From positions 68,867,297 through 68,931,296 of the forward strand of contig NC_084836.1 in the NCBI RefSeq assembly GCF_033115175.1: DNA of 64,000 bases, read 5' to 3'. The position numbers and the translations under genes were made by a program. How positions within the stretch are numbered: position 1 is the stretch's first letter; each line of letters opens with the position of its first letter. The DNA is from Lepus europaeus. Taxonomy: Eukaryota; Chordata; Mammalia; Lagomorpha; Leporidae. The notes below the pieces were generated by a model. That model saw only the letters and a list, made by a program, of their open reading frames with translations, did no database searches and was not told the DNA's origin. Below are positions 19,353-30,876 of the stretch, piece after piece.

Positions 19353-20353
19353 GAGAAAAGGCACACACTACTTACAGCATTCCTTACTTTATGCATGTGC
19401 CTATTGGGTCCTAGTTTTCTGCAGGCTTATACTTTTAAAATGAGGTGTGTGCCTGAAGGAAGACAAAAAACTGGTATCAGCAAACCTTTCAAGGTAACAC
19501 TCCAAAGAGAAAAAAGATGCTTATAAGAGATCAGAGATCAGCAATAACCATCCAGTGAGACTGTGAGTGTGACAGCAAATCAGCAGAGCCAGCTGGGCCA
19601 GGTGGCCTTTGAGTGTGTGATCTTAACAATCTTCACATGGACTGGTGCGTGGTGTGGGAGAGATACAGCCAGACGTAAGATCCCAGCTTCCTGCCGTGCC
19701 GGGGGTGAGATGCGATTGTTTGTCCGCCTTTGGAATGTAGCTCTGATGATCTGCCCTTCTTTTATCTCTTGCAATCTCTCCTACCTGAGGCCGGGCTGAC
19801 TGACCTTGTAGTAACTTGCACACATCCTGCCTATGTGCCACTTTCTTTGCCTTTCTGGGTTGTAGGTCTCCCACCCATGAGCTGCTTCTAGGCTGACAAT
19901 TCCATGCCTTTAAAAAATATATATTCAAATAAAATGAATGTCATCAACTTCTCTTTTTCTTTTTTTCCTCCTTTGGCTTTTACCAACTAACACTTCAGGA
20001 ATGAGAGCAACTACTCTTCTTTATATAAGGTTTTTTGTTTTTTTTTTTTTCTTTTTTCTCACTTAATGCCTCTTTCTTGAGACTTCCTCTTCCAACTGGT
20101 TGGTCCCCAGATGAACACCCACACTGTGTGACACCTGTCCAAAGGATTTACATAAAGGTTGATTCCCACTTCCACAGAACTAACAGGAGCAAGACGTTAG
20201 GTACGGAAGTCTGTCTCGCTGGGAGGGAAGGCAGAATAACCACAGGGTACCCAACCAAGATAACAATAGCTAGCAATTATTTAGCACTTACTGTATATCA
20301 GCCAAGGTTCTAGCGCTTAGTACCAGTATGTATAAGAGCACTTTTAAAACCTT
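19353..20353. other. Intergenic, mostly unique
   Basis: About 1 kb. 20255-20345 ('agcaattatttagcacttactgtat' region) resembles an ancient MIR-type repeat in + orientation. Nothing else recognised. Confidence 0.45.
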
Positions 20354-20700
20354 GTGGGGGGCCGGCATTTGGCTTAGTGGTTAAGATGCTGGGTGAGACA
20401 CCTGCATCCCTTATCAAAGTTCCTAGGTTCAAGTGCTGGCTTAGCTTCCAATTCCAGCTTCCTGCTGATGTACACCCCGGGAGGTAGCAGCGATGGCTCC
20501 AGTAGTTGGGTTCTCACTATCCACATTGGGAAACCCACACTGGGTTCCTGGCTCTCAGCTTCAGCCTGGCTCAGCCCGTCCTTGCAGGCAGGCATTTGGA
20601 AAGTGAACCAGCGGATGGAAGAGTTCTCTCTCTCTGTCTCTCTCTTCATCTCTCTAACTCAGCCTTTGAAATAAAGCTTTTTTAAAAAAAAAAAAAAAAG
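20354..20700 (+). mobile_element. C-O SINE
   Basis: Head GGGCCGGCATTTGGCTTAG, tail CCTTTGAAATAAAGC then a 17-A run. Confidence 0.88.
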
Positions 20701-20702
20701 GA

Positions 20703-20850
20703 AATTTTGGTGCAAAAAAAATTAAGCCCATGCATATGAGGAGTCTTTAAAAAGCTCACCGAAAATGTGGATTATGAAAACAACTATGCATGGATGTCTA
20801 AGATTTTGCTAGAAAATAAACTTACCTTTTAATGCCATTTTAATGCCATC
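20703..20850 (+). mobile_element. MITE-like pieces, two in opposite orientation
   Basis: 20703-20735 carries the reversed body motif ATTTTGGTGCAAAAAAAATT. 20743-20850 starts with AGTCTTTAAAAAGCTCACCG and continues TTATGAAAACAACTATGCATGG, the forward arm and body of the same family as 13525-13644. Confidence 0.5.
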
Positions 20851-21149
20851 AAATGTCCATTCTGAAGCACCAGCCCACTAACTCATTCCCTGGACACAGT
20901 AATTCCCTGCGACAGGAACTGCCCCAGAAGGTGCTTGCCCGAGATGACAGAGCAGGGCCCATGGCAGTGCCTGGGTCACACACCATAGCATCCTCTTAGT
21001 CATTGAGTTCCTCTGATGGGAACATTTCCTGCCACACAGGAGTGAGTCAGGAGGTCCTGGGAGTTCGGTACTAACACACGGTGCAATGGAGTTACTTGGC
21101 CTGGGCAAGAAGGGTGCTTAAGAAATGTCCTTACAGGCAGCCTTCAGAG

Positions 21150-22220
21150 ACGTCAGGGGCTGAGCCCGAGGTCACACAGCCCACGGGCACGGAGCTGGCA
21201 CCCGGCACCGCCCCAGGCCGACGCGCAGCGACAGTGGGGGCCAGCTTAGGGTCCCCGGCAGGGACACACACAACACCTGTGTGCGGCCGCCACCCACGGA
21301 AGCCAATGGAACGGCTCCTGGGTGCTGAAATTCAAATCAAGTCCACCCCGGGGGACAGGGAGATCGGCCGGCTCCCAGCCAGCCCGGGGCTCGGATCTCA
21401 GCCCCCTCTGGAGCCTCCGGGCCGGGGAGGAAGCCACTCCGGATGGAGAGCGAAGCGACGGCCGAGGAGGGCAGACAGCTCTTCCTCCCGGGGGAGCGGG
21501 GCGGCCCGGCGGCCACAGGGAACCTGCAGAGGGCGGTTCGCTGCTCTTTTCCTGTCCCACCCAGCCGGCCCGGCCCCCACCCCCTCGGCCGGCCTCGGCG
21601 GGAGCTCCGCGCGTCCCTCGGCCCGGTCTCCCAGTCCGCGAACGCAGCCGGCCCGGCCCGGGTCGAGCTCCAAAGGACGCGCGCGCGGAGCGGCGTCGCC
21701 CTTCCCGGAGGGGCCCTCGTCGGACTGGAAAGGTGAGCACGCGGAGGAGGGGACTGCGGCGGGCGGGCCGGTCGCCCACACTCACTACGCCAGGAACTGA
21801 AACCGAGAGCGGCCGCGGCTCGGCGCACTCGGCACGCGGCGCCCGGGGACGCACGGCCGCCCCAGCGCCCCCTCTGCGCGCGCCCCGAGCCCCACTCCGG
21901 GCTGCGGGTAAGGCGGGAGCGCCCCGAGGGGGCGGGGCGGGGCCCCCGAGTGCGCGGAGCCGTCGAGGGTCCCCCCACCACCACCCTGGGGCGCCCGACC
22001 CAGGCCGACGCCGGCGGTGCGCGCGCGGCGCCGCGGACCACCGAGGGAGGACCGGCGGGGCTGCGGGCCGGGCCGGCGGCCGCCCGGGTGTCGGAGGCAG
22101 GCCCGGGGCTAGGGCTCCGTGCCTGGCCGCTAAGCCTGGGCGCGGGTCCCGACCTCCGGGCCTCTCCTGACACCTAGTGGATGGCCCCACCCAGCTCCGC
22201 GCGGTGGAAGCCCGGGGTAC
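21150..22220 (+). promoter_or_regulatory. SMAGP: CpG island, probable SMAGP promoter and first exon
   Basis: Very GC- and CpG-rich, with many GGGCGG/CCGCCC boxes, unlike the flanks. It sits 0.4 kb before the first SMAGP coding exon and after the BIN2 end, as expected for SMAGP's start. Two possible 5'UTR donors are visible: GGAAAG|GTGAGC at 21732/21733 and TGCGG|GTAAGG at 21907/21908. The long open frames on both strands here come from low stop density and are not genes. The start site is not determinable. Confidence 0.75.
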
Positions 22221-22586
22221 CTGGGATCGCGCTGCTGGGGAAACGGGGGCCGGTTTTTATTTCATTTTTTATTTATTTTTTTATCATGCCTTTGGCTGAC
22301 TTTCTCAGGCCTTGGATGAGATCTCTTGGGTGCACGAGGTGACCCAGTGAGAGGATCTGCAAGGTGGCACACCCCAGAGCACGTGCAGGGGGAGAGATGG
22401 CACTTGGAGCCTGGGCAGACACTCAGGGGGAACCCAAAGAGAAGCGTTATGGCTTAGCTGGAAGGGGGAAAGAGGATGCGGGATGGGAGGGGACTCATAG
22501 AAACCCGGCTCCAAAGACTTCCTGGGACTCCCAGGCCCTGCAGCCCCGGGGACCCACCCACCTCATTCCTGTCTTGGTCGGCCTCC

Positions 22587-22610
22587 AGCAAATCTGCCCC
22601 TCCCTCCAGG
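22587..22610 (+). promoter_or_regulatory. SMAGP: Candidate tandem splice acceptors, SMAGP 5'UTR
   Basis: GGCCTCCAG (AG 22587-22588) and CCCTCCCTCCAG (AG 22608-22609) both have pyrimidine tracts and could begin the exon that holds the ATG. Confidence 0.45.
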
Positions 22611-22637
22611 TGCGTGAGTGAGTGATCTTCAGCTGCG

Positions 22638-22671
22638 ATGACCGGCCTCCCAGCCACACCTTCTCCAGGAG
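22638..22671 (+). CDS. SMAGP: SMAGP first coding exon
   Basis: ATG at 22638 with G at -3. Encodes [11 protein letters not shown] plus one base of a split Glu codon. Donor GGAG|GTAGGT. Residues align one-for-one with my recall of human MTSLLTTPSPR. The 5'UTR part of this exon probably starts after CCTCCAG at 22588 or 22609. Confidence 0.9.
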
Positions 22672-22894
22672 GTAGGTGAAGAGAGGCCCAGCCTCTCCGG
22701 ATCCCAGTGGAAGAGCGCTGGTTACACCTGCACCCCATAGAGCCCCGAGAGCAAAGGCAGCCTCCTGGCTCTGCTGAGACCCAACACAAGGCAACTGGAG
22801 TGTGCGTCTTGGTGGCGTTTGCCTCTGAAGTCCCCCTGGGCCAGGGCCAATTCTTGGCACTGTGCTTCCAACTTTGTGACCTTGGTTTATGAAG

Positions 22895-22926
<32 letters not shown>

Positions 22927-24962
22927 ATTTATTCACTTGAAAGGCAGAGTTACCAAGAGAGGGAGAGGGAGGGAGGAAGGAAGGGGGAGAGAGAGAGACA
23001 GAAATCTTCCATCTACTGGTTCACTCCTCAAATGGCTGCCAAGGCTGGAGCTGGGCCAGTCTGAAGCCAGCAGCCAGGAGCTTCCTTTGGGTCTCCCACA
23101 TGGGTGCAGAGGCCCAAGCACTTGGGCCATCTTCCATTGCTTTCCCAGGCCATAGCAGAGAGCTGGATCAGAAGTGGAGCAGCCAGGACTTGAACCAGCG
23201 CCCTCAAGGGCTGCTGGTGCTATAAGCAGCAGCTTAATCCATTGAGCCACAGAGCTGGCCCCTATGGAGTTATTTTATAAGCTTAAAGCAAGGGCATTCC
23301 TGGCCATTGAGGCCATCTGGGGAGTGAACCAGTGATGGAAGATCTCTCTCTCTCTCTCTGTAACTCTGACTTTCAAATAAATATGTAAATCTTTTTTAAA
23401 AAAATGAAAATTGGTGCAAGGAAGTTGAAATTCATGCATAGCTTTTTCATAATATGCACTTCTCATGAACTTATTGAATACCCTCCTATTCACAGATTCC
23501 AACTTTTTTTGCACCAAAAAATAAATAAAGGGGATTTCATTCTCATCTCTAATAATTCATAGCTGTGGCAGCACCTCCCACAATTAAATACGGAGAAGGA
23601 ATCTTCCAAAGACAACGGAAATGAAATTTGTTGACAACGTGCTGAAGATAGCTCGGCTCCAGTTTCCTCAATTGTGCAGTAGGGAAACTAGGAACTACCT
23701 GCTCAGGCTGAATGCCTGATCTTACACCACAGCTTTCATATACAGCCCCAGCTGTCATTGCAACAAACATTTCCCTGCTTTTGCTGCTGTGGAAGTGGCC
23801 CCCGGCAGCCCAGCACCATCTAAGATAGGGACATCCAGACTTGTTCTGTGTGAGAAGAGAGTGTGGAAGCCCAGATTGGTCAGCAGGTGGTCTCTGGGCA
23901 GAGGGCTGCTCCCAGAAGTCCAGATAAAGGAAGCCCCTGGTTTTGCCCCTGAGGCGGGTTGCGGGGGGCAGGGCAGAGGACATCTAGAATAAACCTTTGG
24001 GCAGGGAAAGACCTGGTGCTCTGGCAGCTTGCTGAGGGTTAGGACTTGGACAAAGGGAAACTTTGTGTTCTTTTTTTGCTTTCTTTTTGAAAATCTGTGG
24101 CTAACCATTGACTGTTACTATTTTAACTATTGTTGGTGTTAAGTTCAGTGGTATTAAGTACATTCCAGCCGTTGTGCAACCTTCAACAGAACTGTCTCAT
24201 CTTCCCAAACGGAAGCCCCACACCCATTAAACACCGATTCCTCCTCTCTGCCCCGGGCTCCTGACAACGCCCACTCTACTTTCTGTCTCTATAAACTTAG
24301 CTGCTCCCATACTGCAGATAAACAGGATCAGACAATGCATGTCCTCTTGTGTCTGGCTTTTTGCATGGCGCATCAGGAGCCCAGAGTTCATGTTGTCGCA
24401 TGGGGCAGGATTTCCTTCCTTTTGAAGGTTGAATAGTATTCCATTGTTCATACATCGCGCTCCTGCGTTCATCTGTTGATGTATCCCTGGAAGGCTTCCA
24501 CCTTTTGGCTATTGTGAATGAGGCTGCTGGGCTTGCCAATGTCTGTGGTAGTCTCAGCGTCCAGTTCTTGTGAGGATTCCCCGAAGCTGAGTTGCTATGT
24601 CATGCAGTACATCTATGCTTAATTTTTTTTTTAAGATTTATTTATTTTTTATTTATTTGAAAGAATTACAGAGAGAGGTACAGACAGAGAGAGAGGTCTT
24701 CCATCCGCTGGTTCACTCCCTACATGACCACAATGGCCAGAGCTGCACCCATCCAAAACCAGGAGCCAGGTGCTTCTTCCAGGTCTCCCACACGGGTGCA
24801 GGGGCCCAAGGACTTGGGCCATTTTCTACTGATTTCCCAGGCCATAGCAGAGAGCTGGATCAGAAGTGGAGCAGCCAGGTCTCGAACCAACATCCCATAT
24901 GGGATGCCGGTGCTTCAGGCCAGGGCTTTAACTGCTACAACACAGTGCCGGCCCCTGTGCTT

Positions 24963-24998
<36 letters not shown>

Positions 24999-27900
24999 AG
25001 GAACTGCCATCCTCTTTTCCACAACACCTCCACCATTCTGTTTCCTCCCCAGCAATGCACAAAGTTTCTGGGTCTCCACGCCTTTGCCAACACTTGTTAT
25101 TTTTAGGGGTTGTTGGGTGTGGAGTGGTATCTCCTTGTGGTTTTCATTTGCATTTCCCTAAGGACTAGTGATGTTGAGTATTTGTATGCTTCTTTGCGCC
25201 TGTGTATCTTGGGAGAGAAATGTCTACTCAAGTCCTTGCCCAGTTTATAACTGGGTTGTTTTGTTGTTGTTTGTTGTTATTGTTTACATCATGACCCACT
25301 TGAGGGCAGCAGTACTTTCGGTAAGCACATTTACAGTTCCCAGCCTACTGGGTAAAAGCAAATGTAAGTTCCAAGTTAGGTATGGAGGAAAGAACAGAAC
25401 TTGCAGACTGGAAGAGAGAACTGATTTTTTTTTAAACGATTTATTTATTATTTACTTGAGAGGCAGAGTTACAGACAGAAAGAGGGAGAGACAGAGAGAG
25501 AGTGAGAGAGAGAGAGAGAGATGTCTTCCATCTGCTGTTTCATTCCCCAATTGGCTGCAATGGCTGGAGCTGTGCTGATCCAAAGCCAGGAGCCAGGAGC
25601 TTCCTCTGGGTCTCCCACGCATGTGCAGGGGCCCAAGGACTTGGGCCATTTTCTATTGCTTTCCCAGGCCATAGTAGAGAGCTGGATCAGAAGAGGAGCA
25701 GCTGGTACTCGAACTGGCGCCCATATGGGATGCCAGTGCTGCAGGCGGAGGCTTTACTGGCTATGCCACAGCACCAGCCCTGAAAACTGATGTTTTTGAA
25801 GGATAGAAATCTAGGAGGGTCAGCCCTTCACTCCCACCTGCATTTTTCCTGAGCCAGGTATCCTCGGGAGTGTTCAGAGTGGGGGCTGCATTAGGTCTTC
25901 CCTGGGCCCTTGGTGCCTCTGAATTCATGGGCTCCTGCCTCTAAGGCTGGTCTGTGGCATAGCGGGTAAAATTGCCACTTGCAATGCTGGCATCCCAGAT
26001 GGGCACCAGTTCGAGCGAGCCCCAGCTGCCACACTTCTGGTCCAGCTCTCTGCTGTGGCCTGGGAAAGCAGCAGAAGATGGCCCAAGTCCTTGGGCCCCT
26101 GCATCCATGTGGGAGACCCGGAAGAAGCTCCTGGCTCCTGGCTTTGGATCGGCTCAGCTCCAGCTGCTGAGGCCATTGAGGGAGTGAACCAGCGGATGGA
26201 AGACCTCTCCCTCTCTCTCTCTCTCTGCCTCTCTGCAACTCTGCCTTTCAAATAATAAATAAATAAATAAATCTTTTAAAAATATGATAGCATTGCTATA
26301 ATCTAATTACATAGATTTTTATAATTCACATGGAATTGACCTAACAGTCGTGCTATTTCTTTGACCTCAAAGCTCGTTTTGTTTTCCTTCTGATTCTAAA
26401 ATAAATGAAAATCTTTCAAATCTTTCTAAATATTTGAAAGTCCCCGTGGCTCCCCCAGTGCCCAGAGCCAAAGCAAACCCTGCTGGGAGTAGGGGCAGCA
26501 GGAACCCTGCCTTGGATGCTCTCCGGTCCCGAGCCGAGTCTGTTTTTCTATTGCACCCCTTCCTCGCCACAACCCCATGAAGCAGGCCTTATTCGCATTT
26601 TACAGAAGCAAAAGCAGAGGTTCGGGGAAGTTTGGAAAGTTTTGCAGGTTTAGAGAGCCCTCCAAGGTCAAGCACCAATCCAGGCAGAGGCAGGGTCTTG
26701 TGCCAAGTCTGATTTACTCCAACACCTGTGTGTGCTTCCCGACATGGTCGACTGCTGGCCTCGCTCCGCCCCGCCGGAGAGCCGAGAAGGGGGCAGAATT
26801 CCAGGCGCGGTTCCCACAGAGAGGAGAATGAAGGGAGCCACCCTTTGTGGGGCAGGTCTAGAGCAAATAAGTAGGTTGGCAGACTCGGGTGGCAACGGAT
26901 CTGATGCCTGGGTGATAAAGGATTTAGCTCAACCTGGGAACAAGGGCCGCAAAGAAACCAGCCAGTATCTGGGTTAACAAAAAAAAAAAAAAAAAAAGAC
27001 ATGAGCAGAATAGATCCAAAGGGCATGTGCTGTTGGTTGGGGTTTGGGTGGAGCCTCGATTCGTGTTGTGGACCTCTGCCCTGGCCTTCCACCTATGATA
27101 AAAAAAACAAAGAGGGTGCCACTGTCTCCCCGAAGCCGAAGATAACATTAGTGTTCCTTTGTATGGGCAAGGTTCGGAAAGCAATGGGTAGGAACAGGAG
27201 TTGATGGGGCAACCTACAAGCCGTTTCGCCTCCTTTCGTGCCAGGCTTCCTGGACTTGATTTACTTTTTCATCTTTAAAGGTACTGCAAGCCCCTCAGGG
27301 ATAGTCTCCTAGAGTTCTTCTGTGTGCGTGTATATATGTGATGGCACTTTTAAAAAATTCACAGAGTGAGGCCGGCACTGTGGTGTAGCAGGTAAAGCTA
27401 CCACCTGTGGTGCTGGCATCCCATATGGACGCCGGTTCAAGACCCGGCTGTTCCACTTCTGATCCAGCTCTCTGCTATGGCCTAGGAAAGCAGTAGAAGA
27501 TAGCCCAAGTCCTTGAGCCCCTGCACCTGTGTGGGAGACCCGGAAGAAGCTCCTGTCTCCTGGCTTCAGATTGGCGCAGCTCCGGCCATTGTGGCCAATT
27601 GGGGAGTGAACCAGAGGATGGAAGACCTCTCTCTCTTTCTCTCTCCACTCTCTGTGTAACTCTGACTTTCAAATAAATAAATAAATCTAAAAAAAAATCA
27701 TAGATGGGCAGACATTGTGGCACAGTGGATTCAGTCACGGCCAGCATCCCATATCAGAGTGCTGGTTCGAGTCCCAGCTGCCCTACTTCAGATCCAGCTC
27801 CCTGCTAATGCGCCTGGAAAAGCAGTGAAAGATGGCCCAAGTCCTTGGGCCCTGCACCCATGTGGGAGACCCAGAAGAAGCTCCTGGCTCCTGGCTTTGG

Positions 27901-28291
27901 CCTGACCAGCCCCTGCTATTGCAGCCATGTAGGGAGTGATCCAGTGGATGGAAGATCTCTCTCTGTCTCTGTCACTCTGTCTTTCAAGTAAATAAAATAA
28001 ATCTTTAAGAAAAAAATCACAGAGGGGCTGGTGCTGTGGTGCAATGGGTTAAACTGGTTCTTGCAATGCCAGCATCCCATATGGACTCCAGTTCAAGTCC
28101 CGGTTGCCCCATTTCAATTCCTGTTCCCTGCTATGGCCTGGGAAAGCAGTGGAAGATGGCCCAAGTCCATGGGCCCCTGCACCCACGTGGGAGACCTGAA
28201 TGCAGCCCTGACTGATGCAGCCATTTGGGGAGTAAACCAGTACTTAGAAGATCACTTTCTCTATGTCTCTTTCTTTCTTTCTTTTTTTCTT

Positions 28292-28334
<43 letters not shown>

Positions 28335-29917
28335 ATAGGCAGTTAGATAGTGAAAGAGAGAAAGGTCTTCCTTTTTCCGTTGGTTCACCCCACAAATGGC
28401 CGCCATGGCCGGTGCACTATACCGATCCAAAGCCAGGAGCCAGGTGCTTCTCCTGGTCTCCCATGGGGTGCAGGGCCCAAGCACTTGGGCCATCCTCCAC
28501 TGCCTTCCCGGGCCACAGCAGAGAGCTGGCCTGGAAGAGGAGCTACCGGGACAGAATCCAGCGCCCCAACCGGGACTAGAACCTGGGGTGCCGGCGCCGC
28601 AGGCGGAGGATTAGCCAAGTGAGCCATGGCACTGGCCTCTCCCTTTCTTTCTATAACTTTGCCTTCCAAATAAATAAATAAATAATTTTTTTGAAAAATC
28701 ACAGAAAAATAGAATTAAAGGGTGAGTTTATTTTGGTGCAAGAAAATTTTGAAATCTGCATATAGCCTGTACAATTTCCCATGAAATTTTTGAAGACCTC
28801 TCATTTTTCTTTAATTTTTTTTTACAAAGATGTAATCATATTACCTATACCATCTGTCAGTTTGCTTTTTTCCTCTAATCTTGTACCAGTACTATTGCAG
28901 TCTGCCACATTCTTTTTTAAAAAACACTTTTTTTAAAAGACTTTTTTTTTTTTTTTATTTGAACGGCAGAGTTACAGAGAGAGAGAGAGGCCTTCCATCT
29001 GCTGGTGCACTTCCCAAATGGCCACAATGGCAGGACCTGGCCCAGTGTGAAGCCAGGAGCCAGGAGCTTCTTCCAGGTCTCCTGAGTGGGTCCAGGGACC
29101 CAAGCACTTGGGCCATCTTCCACTGTTTTCCCAGATGCATTAGCAGGGAGCTGGATTGGAAGTGGAGGAGCCGGGACTCAAACTGGCGCCCATATGGGAT
29201 GCTGGCCCTGCAGTCAGAGGAGGCTTTACCCATTACGCCATAGCGCCGGCCCCTCCCACATTCTTTTTATCAACCTTTGCCAGGATGATGGCTGTCATTT
29301 ATGTCATCATGCAGGTGTGTGTCACTCTTGCAAACAGTGCCCTCGTGAACACCCTTTCCATTCTGCAATAAAGCTCAGAGAATCCAGCCCAGCAGATGAC
29401 CTGAATATCATGTTCATCATGTTCACCTGCAGGGAAGGCAGGTTGTCACCAGAACTTGCAAGTTGGTCGTCTCTGGTGGGGCTGTGGTGTGGGTGTGGTT
29501 TGAGCATGTCCCCCAGGATGCACGGGTGGGAAGCAGGTGTGGAGATGTTGAGCCATGGCGGAACCTTTGAAAGGTGGGGCCTAGGGCAAGGTGATGAGGT
29601 CTTCAGGAGGGGTTCCTGTAGTTTTCATAGGCCCCCAGGTCTCATAAGAATTGCCACTCCAGGGGCCGGCACTGAGGTGCAGTGGGTTAAGTCCCTGGCC
29701 CGAAGCGCCGGCATCCCATATGGACACCGGTTTGAGTTCCGGCTTCTCCACTTCCATTCCAGCTCTCTGCTGTGGCCTGGGAAAGCAGCAGAAGATGGCC
29801 AAGTCCTTGGGCCCCTGCACCCACGTGGGAGACCTGGAGGAAGCTCCTGGCTCCTGGCTTCAGATCAGTGCAGCTCCAGCCATTGCGGCTACCTGGGGGG
29901 TAAACCATTAGATGGAC

Positions 29918-29962
<45 letters not shown>

Positions 29963-30838
29963 ACCTCTCTCTGTAGCTCTGTCTTTCAAATAAATAAAAT
30001 AAATCTTAAAAAGAGAAAAAAAAGAAAGCATTGCCACTCCGCACGTGCAGTCATTTTCTCTGGCGTCTTCTGTGGCCCTCACCAGGAGCCAAACAGACGG
30101 GGCTGCCTGGCCTTGGAGTTTCAGCCTCCAAAACTGTGAGCCAAACAAAGCTCTTTTAAAACATTGATTCATTCATTCATTCATTCAGAAGGCAAAATGA
30201 CAGGGAACGATCCTCCATCCGCCAGTTCACTCTCCAAATGGCCCCACGGGTCTCCCATGTGGGTCCCAAGCACTGGGCTGTCATCTTCTGTCTTCACAGG
30301 CATTTTAGCAGGGACTTGGCTGCGAGCAGCCAGGGCTCAAACCAGTATAGGATGCTGGCATCCCAAGCGGTGGCCTAACCTGCTGTGCCACACCACCAGC
30401 CCTAAACCTCTTTTCTTTATGAAATTCCCAAGCCTTGGATGCTTTGACAACGAAAAATGGACTAAGTCAGCTGGGAAGAACTGGAGTGTGAGATTTGATT
30501 TTCTGAACGTTCAAAATGATAACTCCAGCCCTGCCCACAGCATGTGCTGGAGATAGAGATCAAATAATAGATGTTTTATAAACTCAGAGCTCAGGGACTG
30601 GCACTGCTAATGACACCAGCATCCGATATCAGAGTGCCATTTCAGTTCCCAGTTGTTGCACTTCTGATCCAGCTTCCTGGTATCGTGCCTGGGAAAGCAG
30701 CAGAAGATGGCCCAGTATTTGGGCCCCTGCACCCACGTGGGAGACCTGGTGGAGCTCCAGGCTCCTGGCTTTTGCTTGGTCCAGCCCTGACTGTTGTGGT
30801 CATTTGGGAAAGGAACCAGCAGATGGGCGATATCTCTT

Positions 30839-30876
<38 letters not shown>

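Larger units (their letters stand above)
24111..25258 (-). mobile_element. L1M-type LINE 3' region, antisense
   Basis: The complement reads as the end of an old L1: 'gttcagtggtattaagtacat', 'ttgaatagtattccattg', then beyond a SINE 'aactgccatcc', 'ccaacacttgttatttt' and 'gtggttttcatttgcatttc'. No open frame remains. Confidence 0.75.
27345..28798 (-). mobile_element. MITE-like element split by three SINEs
   Basis: Left arm CACTTTTAAAAAATTCACAG (27345-27364) and body plus right arm 28702-28798 (ATTTTGGTGCAAGAAAATTT, ending CCCATGAAATTTTTGAAGAC). Closing up the SINEs gives one continuous copy of the family seen at 13525-13644, reversed. Confidence 0.55.

Noticed and set aside
21246-22190. Long open frames (up to 314 codons) on both strands in the CpG island
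   Set aside because: GC-rich DNA has few stops. Frames overlap on all strands, composition is Arg/Gly/Pro/Ala junk, and the region fits a promoter.
29086-29976. 296-codon open frame on the + strand
   Set aside because: It runs through parts of two SINEs and an LTR remnant, with no coherent protein.
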